Shown in pieces: positions 41,961 to 51,143 of a stretch of 64,000 nt of DNA (positions are counted from its first letter, which is position 1; each line of letters begins with the position of its first letter). A program made the position numbers and the translations under genes. Source of the stretch: Micavibrio_B sp964633355. Its GTDB lineage: Bacteria; Pseudomonadota; Alphaproteobacteria; Micavibrionales; Micavibrionaceae. The DNA lies in NCBI GenBank assembly GCA_964633355.1, contig CAZWGO010000007.1:1-64000 (forward strand). The letters run 5' to 3'. The notes under the pieces are model-generated. The model saw only the letters and a program-made list of their open reading frames with translations. It was not told where the DNA came from and did no database searches.

Positions 41961-43031
41961 ATGCCTACTTTATTTGACCCTATTATCTATGGCTCCATTG
42001 AAGCCAGGAATCGCTTTGTGATGGCCCCTTTGACGCGTAGCCGCGCCGGAGATAGCCGCATTCCCAATGATTTGATGGCGCAATATTACAGCCAACGCGC
42101 CAGCGCCGGATTGATCGTATCCGAAGCGACTGCCATTTCGAAACAAGGCTTCGGCTGGTATGGCGCGCCCGGGATTTATGAAGACGCCCATGTCGAAGGC
42201 TGGAAGAAAACGACGAAAGCCGTCCATGATAAAGGCGGCAAGATCGTCCTTCAGCTTTGGCATATGGGGGCGCTCAGCCATCCGGATTTTCAGGAAGACG
42301 GCCAGACCGTCGGACCTTCGGAAATTCAGCCTAAAGGCGCTGCCCATGTCAAAGAAGGTGAGAAACCTTATGCGCCATCTCGCGCTCTAAGCATTGAGGA
42401 GATCAAGGCAACCGTGCAGGATTATGCCAGTGCCGCAACCCGCGCCATAGCGGCAGGATTTGACGGCGTCGAAATTCACGGCGCGAACGGCTATCTGATC
42501 GACCAATTCCTGAAAAACGGCACCAATAAACGCGACGACGAATATGGCGGCTCAATAGAAAACCGCTGCCGTTTTGCGCTGGACGTCATCGAAGCCGTTA
42601 TCGGCGCTATCGGCGCTGACAAGACAGGCATTCGCCTGTCCCCGAATGTTCCCAATGGCGGCATTTCGGATAGCGATCCTTTAAGTCTGTTCACCTATCT
42701 GGGCGAGCAGCTGAATGCTTTCGATCTGGCTTTCGTTCACATTCATGAAGGCTTGCGTAGCGGTGAAAAACCCGCGCCATGGGTATCGGGAAAATTCCGC
42801 GAAATCTATAAAGGCAAATTGATCTTAAACGGGAATTACGATCAAAAAGCAGCCGAAGCTGCTATGGCGAATGGTGAAACAGACGCCATGGCATTCGGCA
42901 AAGCCTTTATCGCCAATCCTGACTTGCCAGAGCGTTTTCAAAAAAATGCGCCGCTCAACAAACCGCATCCGGAAACCTTCTATGCCGGCGGTGAAGAAGG
43001 CTATATCGATTACCCATCTTTGGCGGCCTAA
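41961..43031 (+). CDS. Old Yellow Enzyme family alkene reductase
   Basis: This FMN TIM-barrel enzyme reduces activated C=C bonds, nitrate esters or maleimides at the expense of NAD(P)H. The 356-aa protein has NRFVMAPLTRSRA, LQLWHMGALSHP, GFDGVEIHGANGYLIDQFL, DEYGGSIENRCRF and the C-terminal FGKAFIANPDLP. It looks closest to the NemA group, but members differ in substrate. The ATG at 41961 has GGGAG about seven bases upstream. It is a single-gene unit. Confidence 0.92.
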   Translation: MPTLFDPIIYGSIEARNRFVMAPLTRSRAGDSRIPNDLMAQYYSQRASAGLIVSEATAISKQGFGWYGAPGIYEDAHVEGWKKTTKAVHDKGGKIVLQLWHMGALSHPDFQEDGQTVGPSEIQPKGAAHVKEGEKPYAPSRALSIEEIKATVQDYASAATRAIAAGFDGVEIHGANGYLIDQFLKNGTNKRDDEYGGSIENRCRFALDVIEAVIGAIGADKTGIRLSPNVPNGGISDSDPLSLFTYLGEQLNAFDLAFVHIHEGLRSGEKPAPWVSGKFREIYKGKLILNGNYDQKAAEAAMANGETDAMAFGKAFIANPDLPERFQKNAPLNKPHPETFYAGGEEGYIDYPSLAA

Positions 43032-43052
43032 ATTAGAAACCAGCTTAGAGAG

Positions 43053-43153
43053 CCTTCTCCCTCCGGGAGAAGGTTGGATGAGGGGCGATACCGTTTCACA
43101 TTCGCCAAGTTGAAACATGTCCCTCACCCTACCCTCTCCCGGAGGGAGAGGGT
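43053..43153. repeat. palindromic repeat, family C
   Basis: CCTTCTCCCTCCGGGAGAAGG and CCCTCTCCCGGAGGGAGAGG hairpins are joined by about 50 bases, the same layout as at 28492 and in mirror order. A GCTGTGGTCGCTGTGCCCGC tract follows at 43165. Confidence 0.75.
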
Positions 43154-43194
43154 TTACAAAAAAACGCTGTGGTCGCTGTGCCCGCTGTGGTTAA

Positions 43195-43224
43195 TAAAAA
43201 AAACCCGCCAACTGTGGCGGGTTT
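43195..43224 (-). terminator. Rho-independent terminator
   Basis: On the minus strand AAACCCGCC-ACAGTT-GGCGGGTTT runs into TTTTT. It ends the secreted protein gene at 43248. Confidence 0.82.
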
Positions 43225-43247
43225 AATTATTTGAACGAGCATCGCTC

Positions 43248-43532
43248 CTACTTAACGATGACGCCGCCATGAGTTTTTACTTTTGTCCCATCGGATAATT
43301 CATGCTCGGCATCAGGTGCCGGTGTTTTGGCACCATCCGTCCCGACAACGAAAACATGGTCACCTTCAATAGAAACTTTCGTGCCGTCTTTAAGTGTCGC
43401 TTCTTTAGCTTCTATTGTGGTTTTAGTGTGCGTTGTCGTCTCATGAGTGGTTGTTTCATGTTCGTTGGCTTGCGCCAGCGCAGGAGATAAAGCGAGTACG
43501 GCCAAAGCAGCAAGAGCAATAGATTTTTTCAT
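43248..43532 (-). CDS. secreted Thr/His-rich small protein, function unknown
   Basis: The ATG at 43532 (GGATATT about ten bases upstream) opens a 94-aa protein with a clear signal peptide ending ALAQA. The mature protein starts with a low-complexity stretch of HETTTHETTTHTKTT, followed by TLKDGTKVSIEGDHVFVVG and a closing SDGTKVKTHGGVIVK. The two DGTKV strands suggest a small beta-hairpin domain like that of the secreted protein at 11124. No named family is recognised. Confidence 0.7.
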   Translation of the reverse strand: MKKSIALAALAVLALSPALAQANEHETTTHETTTHTKTTIEAKEATLKDGTKVSIEGDHVFVVGTDGAKTPAPDAEHELSDGTKVKTHGGVIVK

Positions 43533-43575
43533 CGTTAATATCCTTTTTGATAAAGATGTGTTTGTGATTAACAAG

Positions 43576-43597
43576 GGCGGAGCCGTTTGGTTCCGCC
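43576..43597. terminator. hairpin downstream of guaB, possible weak terminator
   Basis: GGCGGA and TCCGCC form a stem with a GCC/GGT inner pair. There is no clear T-run on either strand, so terminator function is doubtful. Confidence 0.35.
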
Positions 43598-43628
43598 GCC
43601 ATTTATGACGCATCACAGCAAAAAGATA

Positions 43629-45104
43629 TTAATTGCCGCTACGGTAGTTCGGCGCTTCGGAGGTGATTGTCACGTCATGGACATGGCTTTCACGAAAACC
43701 CGCCGAAGTCATACGGATGAATTCAGCCTTTTCCTTCATCTCAGCAATCGTTGCACAGCCCGTATACCCCATCGCTGCGCGCAGTCCGCCGACCATCTGG
43801 TGCAACACGTTGCCCATCGCGCCTTTATACGGTACGCGGCCTTCGATCCCTTCCGGCACCAGCTTCTTGCTCTCGCGAATTTTGCCCTGGAAGTATCGGT
43901 CGGCAGAGCCTTCGACCATCGCGCCGACAGAGCCCATGCCGCGATAGGATTTATAAGAGCGGCCTTGGTATAAGATAACTTCGCCCGGCGCTTCGTCGGT
44001 TCCCGCGAAAATTCCGCCCATCATCGCGCAGTCGGCGCCTGCCGCAATCGCCTTGGCAAAATCGCCCGAATATTTAATCCCGCCATCGGCAATTACCGGA
44101 ATGCCTTGCTTGTGGCATTCTTCCACCGCGTTCATAATTGCGGTCAATTGCGGTACGCCGACACCGGCGACGATGCGCGTCGTGCAAATAGAGCCCGGAC
44201 CGATCCCGACTTTTACAGCATCCGCCCCGGCATCGATCAAGGCTTTCGCCGCATCGCGCGTTGCAATGTTACCGGCGATAATCTGCATCTTGTTGCCGCG
44301 CGCTTTTCTAATTCTTTCGACCGCATCCAGAACGGCTTTCGAATGGCCATGCGCAGTATCGACGACCAATACATCCAGCTCGGCTTCCGACAGCGCCATC
44401 GCGCGCTCATAATTGGAATCTCCCGTACCGACCGCCGCGCCTGCCCGCAAACGGCCCTTATCGTCTTTACAGGCATTTGGATAAAGTTTTGATTTTTCGA
44501 TATCCTTAACCGTCATCAGGCCTATAACTTTTTCATCGTTATTCACAATCAGAAGCTTTTCGATACGATGCTGGTGAAGAAGCTTCTTCGCATCCTCTTT
44601 TGAAACCGTATTGTAAACCTTGATTAGGTTATCCTTGGTCATGAGCTCATGGATCGGCTGATCGTCATGCTGTGCAAAGCGCACATCGCGATTGGTTAAA
44701 ATGCCAAGAAGTCTTCCTTCGTTATCGGTGACCGGAAGTCCGGAAATATTATAATGACTCATGATCCCAAGCGCTTCCTTGAGCGGCAAATGCGGCAGGA
44801 TCGAAATAGGGTTCGACACCATACCGCTTTCGAACCGCTTGACGCGGCGAACCTGTTCGGCCTGCTCGTCGATCGTCATATTGCGATGAATGATGCCCAG
44901 CCCGCCATTTTGCGCCATGGCAATCGCCATTTCGGCCTCAGTGACCGTGTCCATGGCAGCTGATAATATAGGAATATTCAGGGTAATTTCGCGGGTCAGT
45001 TTGGTAGAGGTATCGACATCGGTCGGCTGAACGCTGGAAGCCCCAGGAATGAGCAGCACGTCATCAAACGTTAAACCTTCGCGGATTTTATCTTGGAGAA
45101 GCAT
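43629..45104 (-). CDS. guaB: IMP dehydrogenase
   Basis: This enzyme catalyses the committed step of GMP synthesis, IMP to XMP, and so feeds the guaA product in the same window. The 491-aa protein has the catalytic C307 in GIGPGSICTTRIVAG, NAD-binding residues around VVDTAHGHS, and a pair of CBS regulatory domains at about 95-210. The start is the ATG at 45104, behind GGGAATTTGCCC. Confidence 0.97.
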   Translation of the reverse strand: MLLQDKIREGLTFDDVLLIPGASSVQPTDVDTSTKLTREITLNIPILSAAMDTVTEAEMAIAMAQNGGLGIIHRNMTIDEQAEQVRRVKRFESGMVSNPISILPHLPLKEALGIMSHYNISGLPVTDNEGRLLGILTNRDVRFAQHDDQPIHELMTKDNLIKVYNTVSKEDAKKLLHQHRIEKLLIVNNDEKVIGLMTVKDIEKSKLYPNACKDDKGRLRAGAAVGTGDSNYERAMALSEAELDVLVVDTAHGHSKAVLDAVERIRKARGNKMQIIAGNIATRDAAKALIDAGADAVKVGIGPGSICTTRIVAGVGVPQLTAIMNAVEECHKQGIPVIADGGIKYSGDFAKAIAAGADCAMMGGIFAGTDEAPGEVILYQGRSYKSYRGMGSVGAMVEGSADRYFQGKIRESKKLVPEGIEGRVPYKGAMGNVLHQMVGGLRAAMGYTGCATIAEMKEKAEFIRMTSAGFRESHVHDVTITSEAPNYRSGN

Positions 45105-45143
45105 TGGGCAAATTCCCTTTGAAATCGGTTAATTTGCAGTGGA

Positions 45144-45172
45144 GTTATAGGGGCTGGAAACTTAAAAGTAAA
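45144..45172 (-). promoter_or_regulatory. candidate guaB promoter
   Basis: On the minus strand TTTACT and TATAAC are 17 bases apart, giving a start near 45137 and a leader of about 33 bases. Confidence 0.5.
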
Positions 45173-45244
45173 CATAAAAGCATCAGGCGACATTTTTTAC
45201 GAAAAATCTTTATTTTTACGCCCCTGATTTGATACAACCTCTCC

Positions 45245-47131
45245 ATGAAATCCATTTCACCCCGGGGCCAGGAAATATCCGAAAAGCTTCACGCTTTTCT
45301 TCCTAGGCAAAAACACCTGATCGCCCAGCGAATCCAGGAAGAAACCGACCCTGAGAAAATAGATCAGTATCGAAAACTTCAGCTTTTTGTTTCTGGCAAG
45401 GGATGGGGCGGGAAAATAAACGGGATATTCCGTCTGGCCGCTTTTGTCGAACATGAAAAACAGCGACCGCTTCACAACCATCTAGAGTTGCTGCGCGAAC
45501 TGACGGCACGCCTCGACGATAAAGGCTGGATTACGCGTATCGATTATAACGAAGCCGCGCAGATCAAATCCGATTATAGCGAAGTTTTTTCCCACGCAAC
45601 ACGAAGAGCCACAGGAAAAGCCATGCCGGTTCCGGGAAGGTTGTTGGACGCCCACGCCATTTTAAACGGCAACATGGGATCTTTGGATGATTGGCTAAGA
45701 ACACCAGATTCACGGGAATTTCTCAATCTCGAAGCTCGACTGGAAAAATTGATTCTTGATAATCAGGCAAAGACAGTCGAATATATTCTTGCTAAGGTTC
45801 AAGAGCTAAGCTTCTATCCTCGCTCCATTCTGCAATCCAAAATCGATAAGATTGCAAACCGTATGAAACAGGAAAAGTCAGTTCCTTTTTTTACAACACT
45901 CGCTCTACATGAAGCAGGCCCCGCCCTTAAAGTTTCTCTTGAATTATCGAAGAAATATAATCTCGACATATCAAACATGATTGGCCTCGACGATATAGCG
46001 GCGCTCGACATTGCGCCAGAAAGAGTCAATCGTGACAGCTTCCATTCCATCCGAGATTTTTTTGCCTATGAAATCACAAATATCCCTGACTTGAACCGCG
46101 CCTCCATGCTGATGACGCTTCTTTATCCTGATTATGATGATTTTATATCGTTTATGAAGACCCATGCATCCTATGACCCACAATCACAGTCATTATGCCT
46201 AAAGCTTCTGACAAACGTTGAAAGATTCAAATTTCATGACCTTGATTACCAAGGCTGGGGTAAAGCCTTATTGACAGGTCAGCCGGGCTATCTTTTCTAT
46301 TTTTATTCTGCCCAGTTCTTGCCCGAAATTCCCAGCAATGCCAAGGGTGACACCTATATTCAGAGAAATGACTCCTATCTTTACGAGGATATTGCAGAAG
46401 TAAATTCTCTACTCAGCGACGAACAACTGGAAAAATTCCGCGCCCTGAAAGTTGCAAAGGACCTTATCCGCACACGTGAATTTAAAAATCGTTGCATTAA
46501 GGCATTGAACGGCAAAACACTCATCGACCGCGCACGCTTTCTACCAGAACTTGAAATCGCAGGAGAGGCTTTTGATAAACCTGATTTTAAATTCGCCAGA
46601 GTTAAATATGACGATGAACGTTACTTCCTTGTCGGGCGCCTGACTGGAAACTGTGAATATCTGGGAGGTGAATGGGAAGCCCCAATTATGGAGTCATGGC
46701 TTGAAAGAACCTCTACTTATTACGCTATTTATGACCCAAATGGAAAAATTATCGCCCACACATGGTTCAGGCGCGACATCGACGGCAATCTCATCTTCGA
46801 CGGTTTTGGTAAAAGTCGTACAAAGAAAGACATTACTGAAAGCACGCTGATAAAAATTAGGGATGCAGCCGAAAAAGCCTGTGGCGAAAAAATCCTGATT
46901 GGCGAATCACAGGATTTTCCGGGAATGAAAGTTGATATTAATAATATAAAACCCGAAGAGTACGAAGATGGCAGCCGAAAAATCATTAGGCGTGATGAAA
47001 TCTGGAGCGCCGAAAAAGCTATTGAAAATTCGGGCCCGGTAGCCCTCACCATTGCAGATGATAGCGGGCTCTTAAAAGAAAAAGGTCTGGATCATTTGCG
47101 AAAATTGCCACCCTCGCCTAAAGCCCCTTAA
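45245..47131 (+). CDS. large protein of unknown family, 628 aa
   Basis: One long frame with an ATG at 45245; the ribosome site is poor. The first 420 residues are helical, without signal or membrane segments. Residues 440-560 look like a compact alpha/beta domain: FLVGRLTGNCEYLGG, TYYAIYDPNGKIIAHTWFRRD, GNLIFDGFGKSRTKKD and CGEKILIGESQDFPGM. The alternation of a strand reporting on the cell (YAIYD, IIAHTWF) with a GNC motif faintly recalls GNAT-like or PcfJ-like domains, but I cannot name the family. Base use is near that of neighbours with slightly more A+T. It converges on rlmE with a 14-base overlap. Confidence 0.75.
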   Translation: MKSISPRGQEISEKLHAFLPRQKHLIAQRIQEETDPEKIDQYRKLQLFVSGKGWGGKINGIFRLAAFVEHEKQRPLHNHLELLRELTARLDDKGWITRIDYNEAAQIKSDYSEVFSHATRRATGKAMPVPGRLLDAHAILNGNMGSLDDWLRTPDSREFLNLEARLEKLILDNQAKTVEYILAKVQELSFYPRSILQSKIDKIANRMKQEKSVPFFTTLALHEAGPALKVSLELSKKYNLDISNMIGLDDIAALDIAPERVNRDSFHSIRDFFAYEITNIPDLNRASMLMTLLYPDYDDFISFMKTHASYDPQSQSLCLKLLTNVERFKFHDLDYQGWGKALLTGQPGYLFYFYSAQFLPEIPSNAKGDTYIQRNDSYLYEDIAEVNSLLSDEQLEKFRALKVAKDLIRTREFKNRCIKALNGKTLIDRARFLPELEIAGEAFDKPDFKFARVKYDDERYFLVGRLTGNCEYLGGEWEAPIMESWLERTSTYYAIYDPNGKIIAHTWFRRDIDGNLIFDGFGKSRTKKDITESTLIKIRDAAEKACGEKILIGESQDFPGMKVDINNIKPEEYEDGSRKIIRRDEIWSAEKAIENSGPVALTIADDSGLLKEKGLDHLRKLPPSPKAP

Positions 47132-47813
47132 ACCCCTGCGCGACAACGAAACCTTCGGAAGACTCTTTGCGGCTCGCGGGCGGCTTCACATGTTTCACCG
47201 ATTTAAAATCTTTTTTCATGCGGTTGAGAAGCGTGCTCTCGGTTCCGCCTTGAAAAACCTTGGCGACGAACGCGCCGTCCGGTTTCAATACTTCCGTGGC
47301 GAATTCATATGCGGCTTCGACCAGCGACATGATGCGTAAATGGTCCGTTTGTGCATGGCCGATTGTGTTGGGCGCGATATCCGACATCACAAGGTCGGCT
47401 TGGCCATCCAAAGCCGCTTTCAATTTATCAGGCGCTTCATCATCCATAAAATCGAGCTGCATAAAAATCACGCCCTCGATCGGTTCGATCTCCAACAGAT
47501 CGATCGCCACGACCTTCGCACATTTTTTTTCTTTCGCGACCTGGCACCATCCACCCGGGGCTGCGCCCAGATCGACGACATTCATACCGGCTTTGATCAA
47601 GCCGTATTTCTCGTCGATTTCTTTAAGCTTATAAGCCGCGCGGGACCGATAGCCTTCGCGGTTGGCTTTTTGCACATAGGGATCGTTAATATGGCGCTCG
47701 AGCCACTGGTTGGATGAATTCTTACGCGTCTTGGCATGCTTGACCTTCTGGGTCAGCTCGCGCCCGGTTTTTCTGTTGCTGCCGCTGCTATTTGGTTTTT
47801 TGCCCTTGGTCAT
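47118..47813 (-). CDS. rlmE: 23S rRNA 2'-O-methyltransferase (U2552)
   Basis: This is the FtsJ/RrmJ heat-shock methyltransferase. The 231-aa protein has a basic N-terminal extension of about 25 residues, the SAM site VDLGAAPGGWCQVA, and the K-D-K-E tetrad in RAAYKL, SDIAPN, VAKVFQGG and SSEGFV. The ATG at 47813 lies one base after the stop of the upstream membrane protein gene, so the two are co-transcribed. Confidence 0.95.
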   Translation of the reverse strand: MTKGKKPNSSGSNRKTGRELTQKVKHAKTRKNSSNQWLERHINDPYVQKANREGYRSRAAYKLKEIDEKYGLIKAGMNVVDLGAAPGGWCQVAKEKKCAKVVAIDLLEIEPIEGVIFMQLDFMDDEAPDKLKAALDGQADLVMSDIAPNTIGHAQTDHLRIMSLVEAAYEFATEVLKPDGAFVAKVFQGGTESTLLNRMKKDFKSVKHVKPPASRKESSEGFVVAQGFKGL

Positions 47814-47814
47814 G

Positions 47815-48174
47815 TCATACGATCATTAGCAGGGAGGAAATGATAAAAGCCATAAAGAAAATACTTAGACAGGCCGCAAGATAAATCGGCCCCTTGGTAT
47901 AGGGAGATAAATGCGACAACAGAAGAAAGATCGCGATAAAGATCGCATAGACGATCATGCCACGGCGAAAGGACGACATTTCAAACCAGCCGGTAAAACC
48001 GAAATTATAACCTGTCGACGCCATGATCCCGATTTGCAAGCGGAGGCAGGCGACACAGGTAATAACAAAAAACACCGATTTAAGACGTTGTCCTTTATGT
48101 ACAATTGCAAGCGCCACCGGAATCCATAAAAGATCCAGCCATTCGGTCATGAATATATGCAGCAGGTTTGGCAT
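47815..48174 (-). CDS. small integral membrane protein, function unknown
   Basis: The 119-aa protein is almost entirely made of four hydrophobic segments (about residues 10-28, 34-52, 70-88 and 95-117) with a short GYNFGFTGWFEMSSFRRG loop in the middle. No catalytic motif is visible. It is immediately upstream of rlmE on the same strand. The start is the ATG at 48174. Confidence 0.75.
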   Translation of the reverse strand: MPNLLHIFMTEWLDLLWIPVALAIVHKGQRLKSVFFVITCVACLRLQIGIMASTGYNFGFTGWFEMSSFRRGMIVYAIFIAIFLLLSHLSPYTKGPIYLAACLSIFFMAFIISSLLMIV

Positions 48175-48242
48175 TTCTTTAGCGTTCTTCCCTTGTTTGC
48201 CGAGTTCAGATATACATTTAATACCGGTAAAGGAATATTAAA

Positions 48243-49616
48243 ATGCGCCTCCCCCAATATTTTTATAAGTATTTCCGCGATGTTTTTTCCGCTGTTTTGA
48301 TTTTTTCCATCTTTTTATCGGGTTTTCCGTCTCCCGCTTATGCGCAGCGCGCGCCTATGAACCTGATCCGCGATGAAGAGATCGAAACCTACCTGAAAGA
48401 ATGGACAAAAGATGTCGTCAAAGCCGCCGGCATGTCACCAGAGCAGGTCAATATCATCCTTGTCCAAAGCCCTGATGTAAACGCTTTTGTTGCGGGCGGC
48501 GCGAATGTCTTCATTCATACGGGCCTGATCATGAAGACGACCGACCCGGGTGAGGTTGTCGCCGTTATCGCGCACGAACTTGGCCACATCGCCGGTGGTC
48601 ACTTGACCCGCACCCGCGATGTCATGGAAACCGCGTCCTATGAGGCAATTGTCGCAACACTGCTTGGCCTTGGCGCGGCGCTGGCCAGCGGGGATGGCGG
48701 AGCTGCCGCTGCCGGGGCCGCCATCGGCCAAAGTCAGGCGATGTCGAGTTTTATGGCGTTTAGCCGCATTCAGGAATCGAGCGCCGATCAGGCAGGACTT
48801 CGTTTTATGGAAGGCGCACAAATTAATCCGACAGGCATCGTCACATTCTTGAATAAACTCTCATCCGAAGAATTATTACCCACCTCGCAACAATCGCAAT
48901 TTATGCGCAGCCACCCTTTATCGCGCGATCGGATCGATATTCTGAAATCCAAGGTGGAATCTTCTCCGCTCGATAAAAAACCCCTGCCCGCCGCATGGAA
49001 CGATCAGTATCAGCGTACCAAGGCCAAGCTGATGGGGTTCGTAACGCCGCAACAGGTAACGTATAATTATAAAAGCGCCGATAACGGCATTCCCTCGCTT
49101 TATGCCCGCGCCATCGCCGCGTACCGCATGAGCCATCTTAACGAAGCGTTAACTCTGACCGACCAGCTTTTAGCCAGGGAACCGAACAATCCCTACTTTC
49201 TCGAATTAAAGGGTCAAATGCTGTATGAATTCGGCAAGGCAAAAGAATCTCTTTCTCCTTACGAAAAAGCATTGGCGGCGAAACCTTCTGCCGGTTTGAT
49301 CCGAATAGCCTATGCACAGTCTTTGATAGATAGCGCCGGAAAATCTCCGCCTATGCTGGATAAAGCGATTGAGCAGTTAAAACGGGCCCAGTTGGACGAG
49401 CCGCGCACATCACGCGTAAAGCGTCTTCTGGCAACTGCTTACGGCAAGAAAGGCGACGAGGTCCGCGCCCGCGTCTATCTGGCGGAAGAGGCTTTGATGC
49501 AGGGACGGAAATCTCAGGCGGTCTCCATGGCGAAATCCGCTATGGCGCAGCTGCCGAAGAATTCACCAGAATACTTAAGGGCACAGGATGTCGTGGCCTC
49601 TGTAGACGGACTATAA
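48243..49616 (+). CDS. periplasmic M48 metalloprotease with TPR repeats (BepA/YfgC-like)
   Basis: The 457-aa protein has a signal peptide (residues 12-34, cleavage after AYA), the zinc motif H111-E-L-G-H115 followed by the glutamate ligand in SSADQAGLRFME, and C-terminal tetratricopeptide repeats from about 290. BepA-type proteases clear or help assemble LPS-transport and outer-membrane proteins. The layout supports the same role here. Confidence 0.92.
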   Translation: MRLPQYFYKYFRDVFSAVLIFSIFLSGFPSPAYAQRAPMNLIRDEEIETYLKEWTKDVVKAAGMSPEQVNIILVQSPDVNAFVAGGANVFIHTGLIMKTTDPGEVVAVIAHELGHIAGGHLTRTRDVMETASYEAIVATLLGLGAALASGDGGAAAAGAAIGQSQAMSSFMAFSRIQESSADQAGLRFMEGAQINPTGIVTFLNKLSSEELLPTSQQSQFMRSHPLSRDRIDILKSKVESSPLDKKPLPAAWNDQYQRTKAKLMGFVTPQQVTYNYKSADNGIPSLYARAIAAYRMSHLNEALTLTDQLLAREPNNPYFLELKGQMLYEFGKAKESLSPYEKALAAKPSAGLIRIAYAQSLIDSAGKSPPMLDKAIEQLKRAQLDEPRTSRVKRLLATAYGKKGDEVRARVYLAEEALMQGRKSQAVSMAKSAMAQLPKNSPEYLRAQDVVASVDGL

Positions 49617-49670
49617 ATTACCTACTAGAATGGATTTGAATAAATCGCTGTCACATAAAAGGAGAAATCA

Positions 49671-50474
49671 GTGAATTCTAAAATTAAAATCGCAAGCATT
49701 GGTGCCATCGTCGCTCTCGCCGCCGCCGCCTCTCCTTTTGTACTGGATATTCAGGCAAAAAAAAGCGAAGCAATTGCCCAAGTCGCGCCTGCTGCCGGTG
49801 ACAGCAATTTCTCCGCCGCGCAGAAAACCGAGCTTGAAGCCATGATGAAAGATTTCATCATGAAAAACCCGAAAGTATTGATGGATTCTGTGAACGGCTA
49901 CCGTGAGCAAGAACAAAAAACCCAGGAAGACGCCGCCGTTCAGGCCTTGAAAGAAAACTGGGACTATCTGGCCAACGGCACCCTGCCGGATGTCGGGCCG
50001 AAATCTGCCGATATCACCATCGTCGAATTCTTCGACTATAATTGCGGCTATTGCAAACAAGGGTATGAAGCTGTTCAAAAAGGCCTCGATAACGATAAAA
50101 ACGTGCGTTTTGTTTTCGTCGATTTCCCGATTCTATCCGAAGCGTCCCATCTCGCCTCCAAATACTCTCTGGCGGCCCAGAAGCAGAATAAATATTTCGA
50201 GCTTCACGCCGCGCTCATGACATTCAAAGGCCCGAAAACGGAAGAAAGCATTTTAAGCCTCGCCAAAACGGCAGGCCTTGATGTCGAAAAGCTGAAAACA
50301 GATGTAAAAAGCCCGGATATCGAAGCCACGATTGCCAAGAATACCGCGCTGGCACAAAAACTTGCCATCAGCGGCACCCCGGCTTTTATCATCGGCGATC
50401 AGGTTATCCGTGGTTACATTCCGTATGAAGGGATGAAAACCATGATCGACGCCGAGCGCAAGAAAAAGGGCTGA
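49671..50474 (+). CDS. DsbA-family thiol oxidoreductase with N-terminal oligomerisation region
   Basis: The GTG at 49671 follows AAAGGAG. The 267-aa protein has a signal or anchor (residues 6-24), a coiled N-terminal part (KTELEAMMKDFIMKNPKVLM) like that of ScsC/BdbD proteins that drives trimerisation, and a thioredoxin fold with C125-G-Y-C128 and the cis-proline loop SGTPAFIIG. Proteins of this type isomerise disulfides or protect against copper in the periplasm; a copper chaperone gene follows. It lies behind the M48 protease with a gap of 54 bases. Confidence 0.92.
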   Translation: MNSKIKIASIGAIVALAAAASPFVLDIQAKKSEAIAQVAPAAGDSNFSAAQKTELEAMMKDFIMKNPKVLMDSVNGYREQEQKTQEDAAVQALKENWDYLANGTLPDVGPKSADITIVEFFDYNCGYCKQGYEAVQKGLDNDKNVRFVFVDFPILSEASHLASKYSLAAQKQNKYFELHAALMTFKGPKTEESILSLAKTAGLDVEKLKTDVKSPDIEATIAKNTALAQKLAISGTPAFIIGDQVIRGYIPYEGMKTMIDAERKKKG

Positions 50475-50498
50475 TTTATTTAGTCTATTATTAAGTTT

Positions 50499-50606
50499 GT
50501 CATCCCCGCGAAAGCGGGGATTTCTATAGTAAAGAAAGTTTTCGCATCCCTGCGAAAGCAGGGATCTAGATGGTTAATTTCTGGATCCCGGATCAAGTCC
50601 GGGATG
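50499..50606. repeat. cluster of three family A palindromic repeats
   Basis: Three hairpins follow one another: CCCCGC-GAAA-GCGGGG, CCCTGC-GAAA-GCAGGG, and ATCCCGGATCAAGTCCGGGAT. The same CCTGC/ATCCCGG pairing recurs at 54944. It separates the DsbA gene from the copper chaperone gene. Confidence 0.78.
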
Positions 50607-50678
50607 CACGTAGGCTTTAATTTTGTTTTAGGTCCAATAAAATTCCTGTATAAAACAGGTATCAATAGAAAGCACATC

Positions 50679-51140
50679 ATGAAACCTCTCTTCCTCGCAA
50701 TTACTCTCCTCTGCCTTACCTCTCCTGCTTTTGCAGATATGCAAGTATCTCATGTCCATGCTTTCGAAACTTCGGAAGGTATGAAAAACGGCGCTGTTTT
50801 GCTGACATTGAACAATACCGGCAAAGAAGACGACAAGCTTATTTCCGCGGCGACGCCAGCCGCGACTGAAACCGAAATTCATGAAATGTCAGAGACAGAC
50901 GGTATCATGAAAATGCGCGAGATCGGCGCGGTTGCCGTTAAAGCTGGTGAAGAAGTCGCTTTTACCCCGGGCGGATACCACATCATGCTGCTTGGCTTGA
51001 AAGAGCCGTTAAAGGCTGGTGATGCGCGTCCTATCACTTTGAAATTCCTGAAGGCAGGTGAAGTGAAAACGACATTTGAAGTCACTTCCCGCGCCGCTAA
51101 AAAAGAAGCGGATCATTCCGCCCATCACGGACATCATTAA
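50679..51140 (+). CDS. periplasmic copper chaperone PCu(A)C
   Basis: The 153-aa protein has a signal peptide ending PAFA and the complete copper site H68-x10-M79-x21-H101-x-M103 (H(M)X10MX21HXM). It ends with the His-rich tail HSAHHGHH, a second likely metal site. PCu(A)C delivers Cu(I) to the CuA centre of cytochrome oxidase. The ATG at 50679 lies 72 bases past the repeat cluster. It begins a tight gene run that continues through the HAD gene, aroQ and accB-accC. Confidence 0.92.
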   Translation: MKPLFLAITLLCLTSPAFADMQVSHVHAFETSEGMKNGAVLLTLNNTGKEDDKLISAATPAATETEIHEMSETDGIMKMREIGAVAVKAGEEVAFTPGGYHIMLLGLKEPLKAGDARPITLKFLKAGEVKTTFEVTSRAAKKEADHSAHHGHH

Positions 51141-51143
51141 TCT

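Noticed and set aside
50499..50606. CRISPR-like array
   Set aside because: The units are hairpins of different sequence with irregular spacing and no direct repeats; they belong to the interspersed family A.
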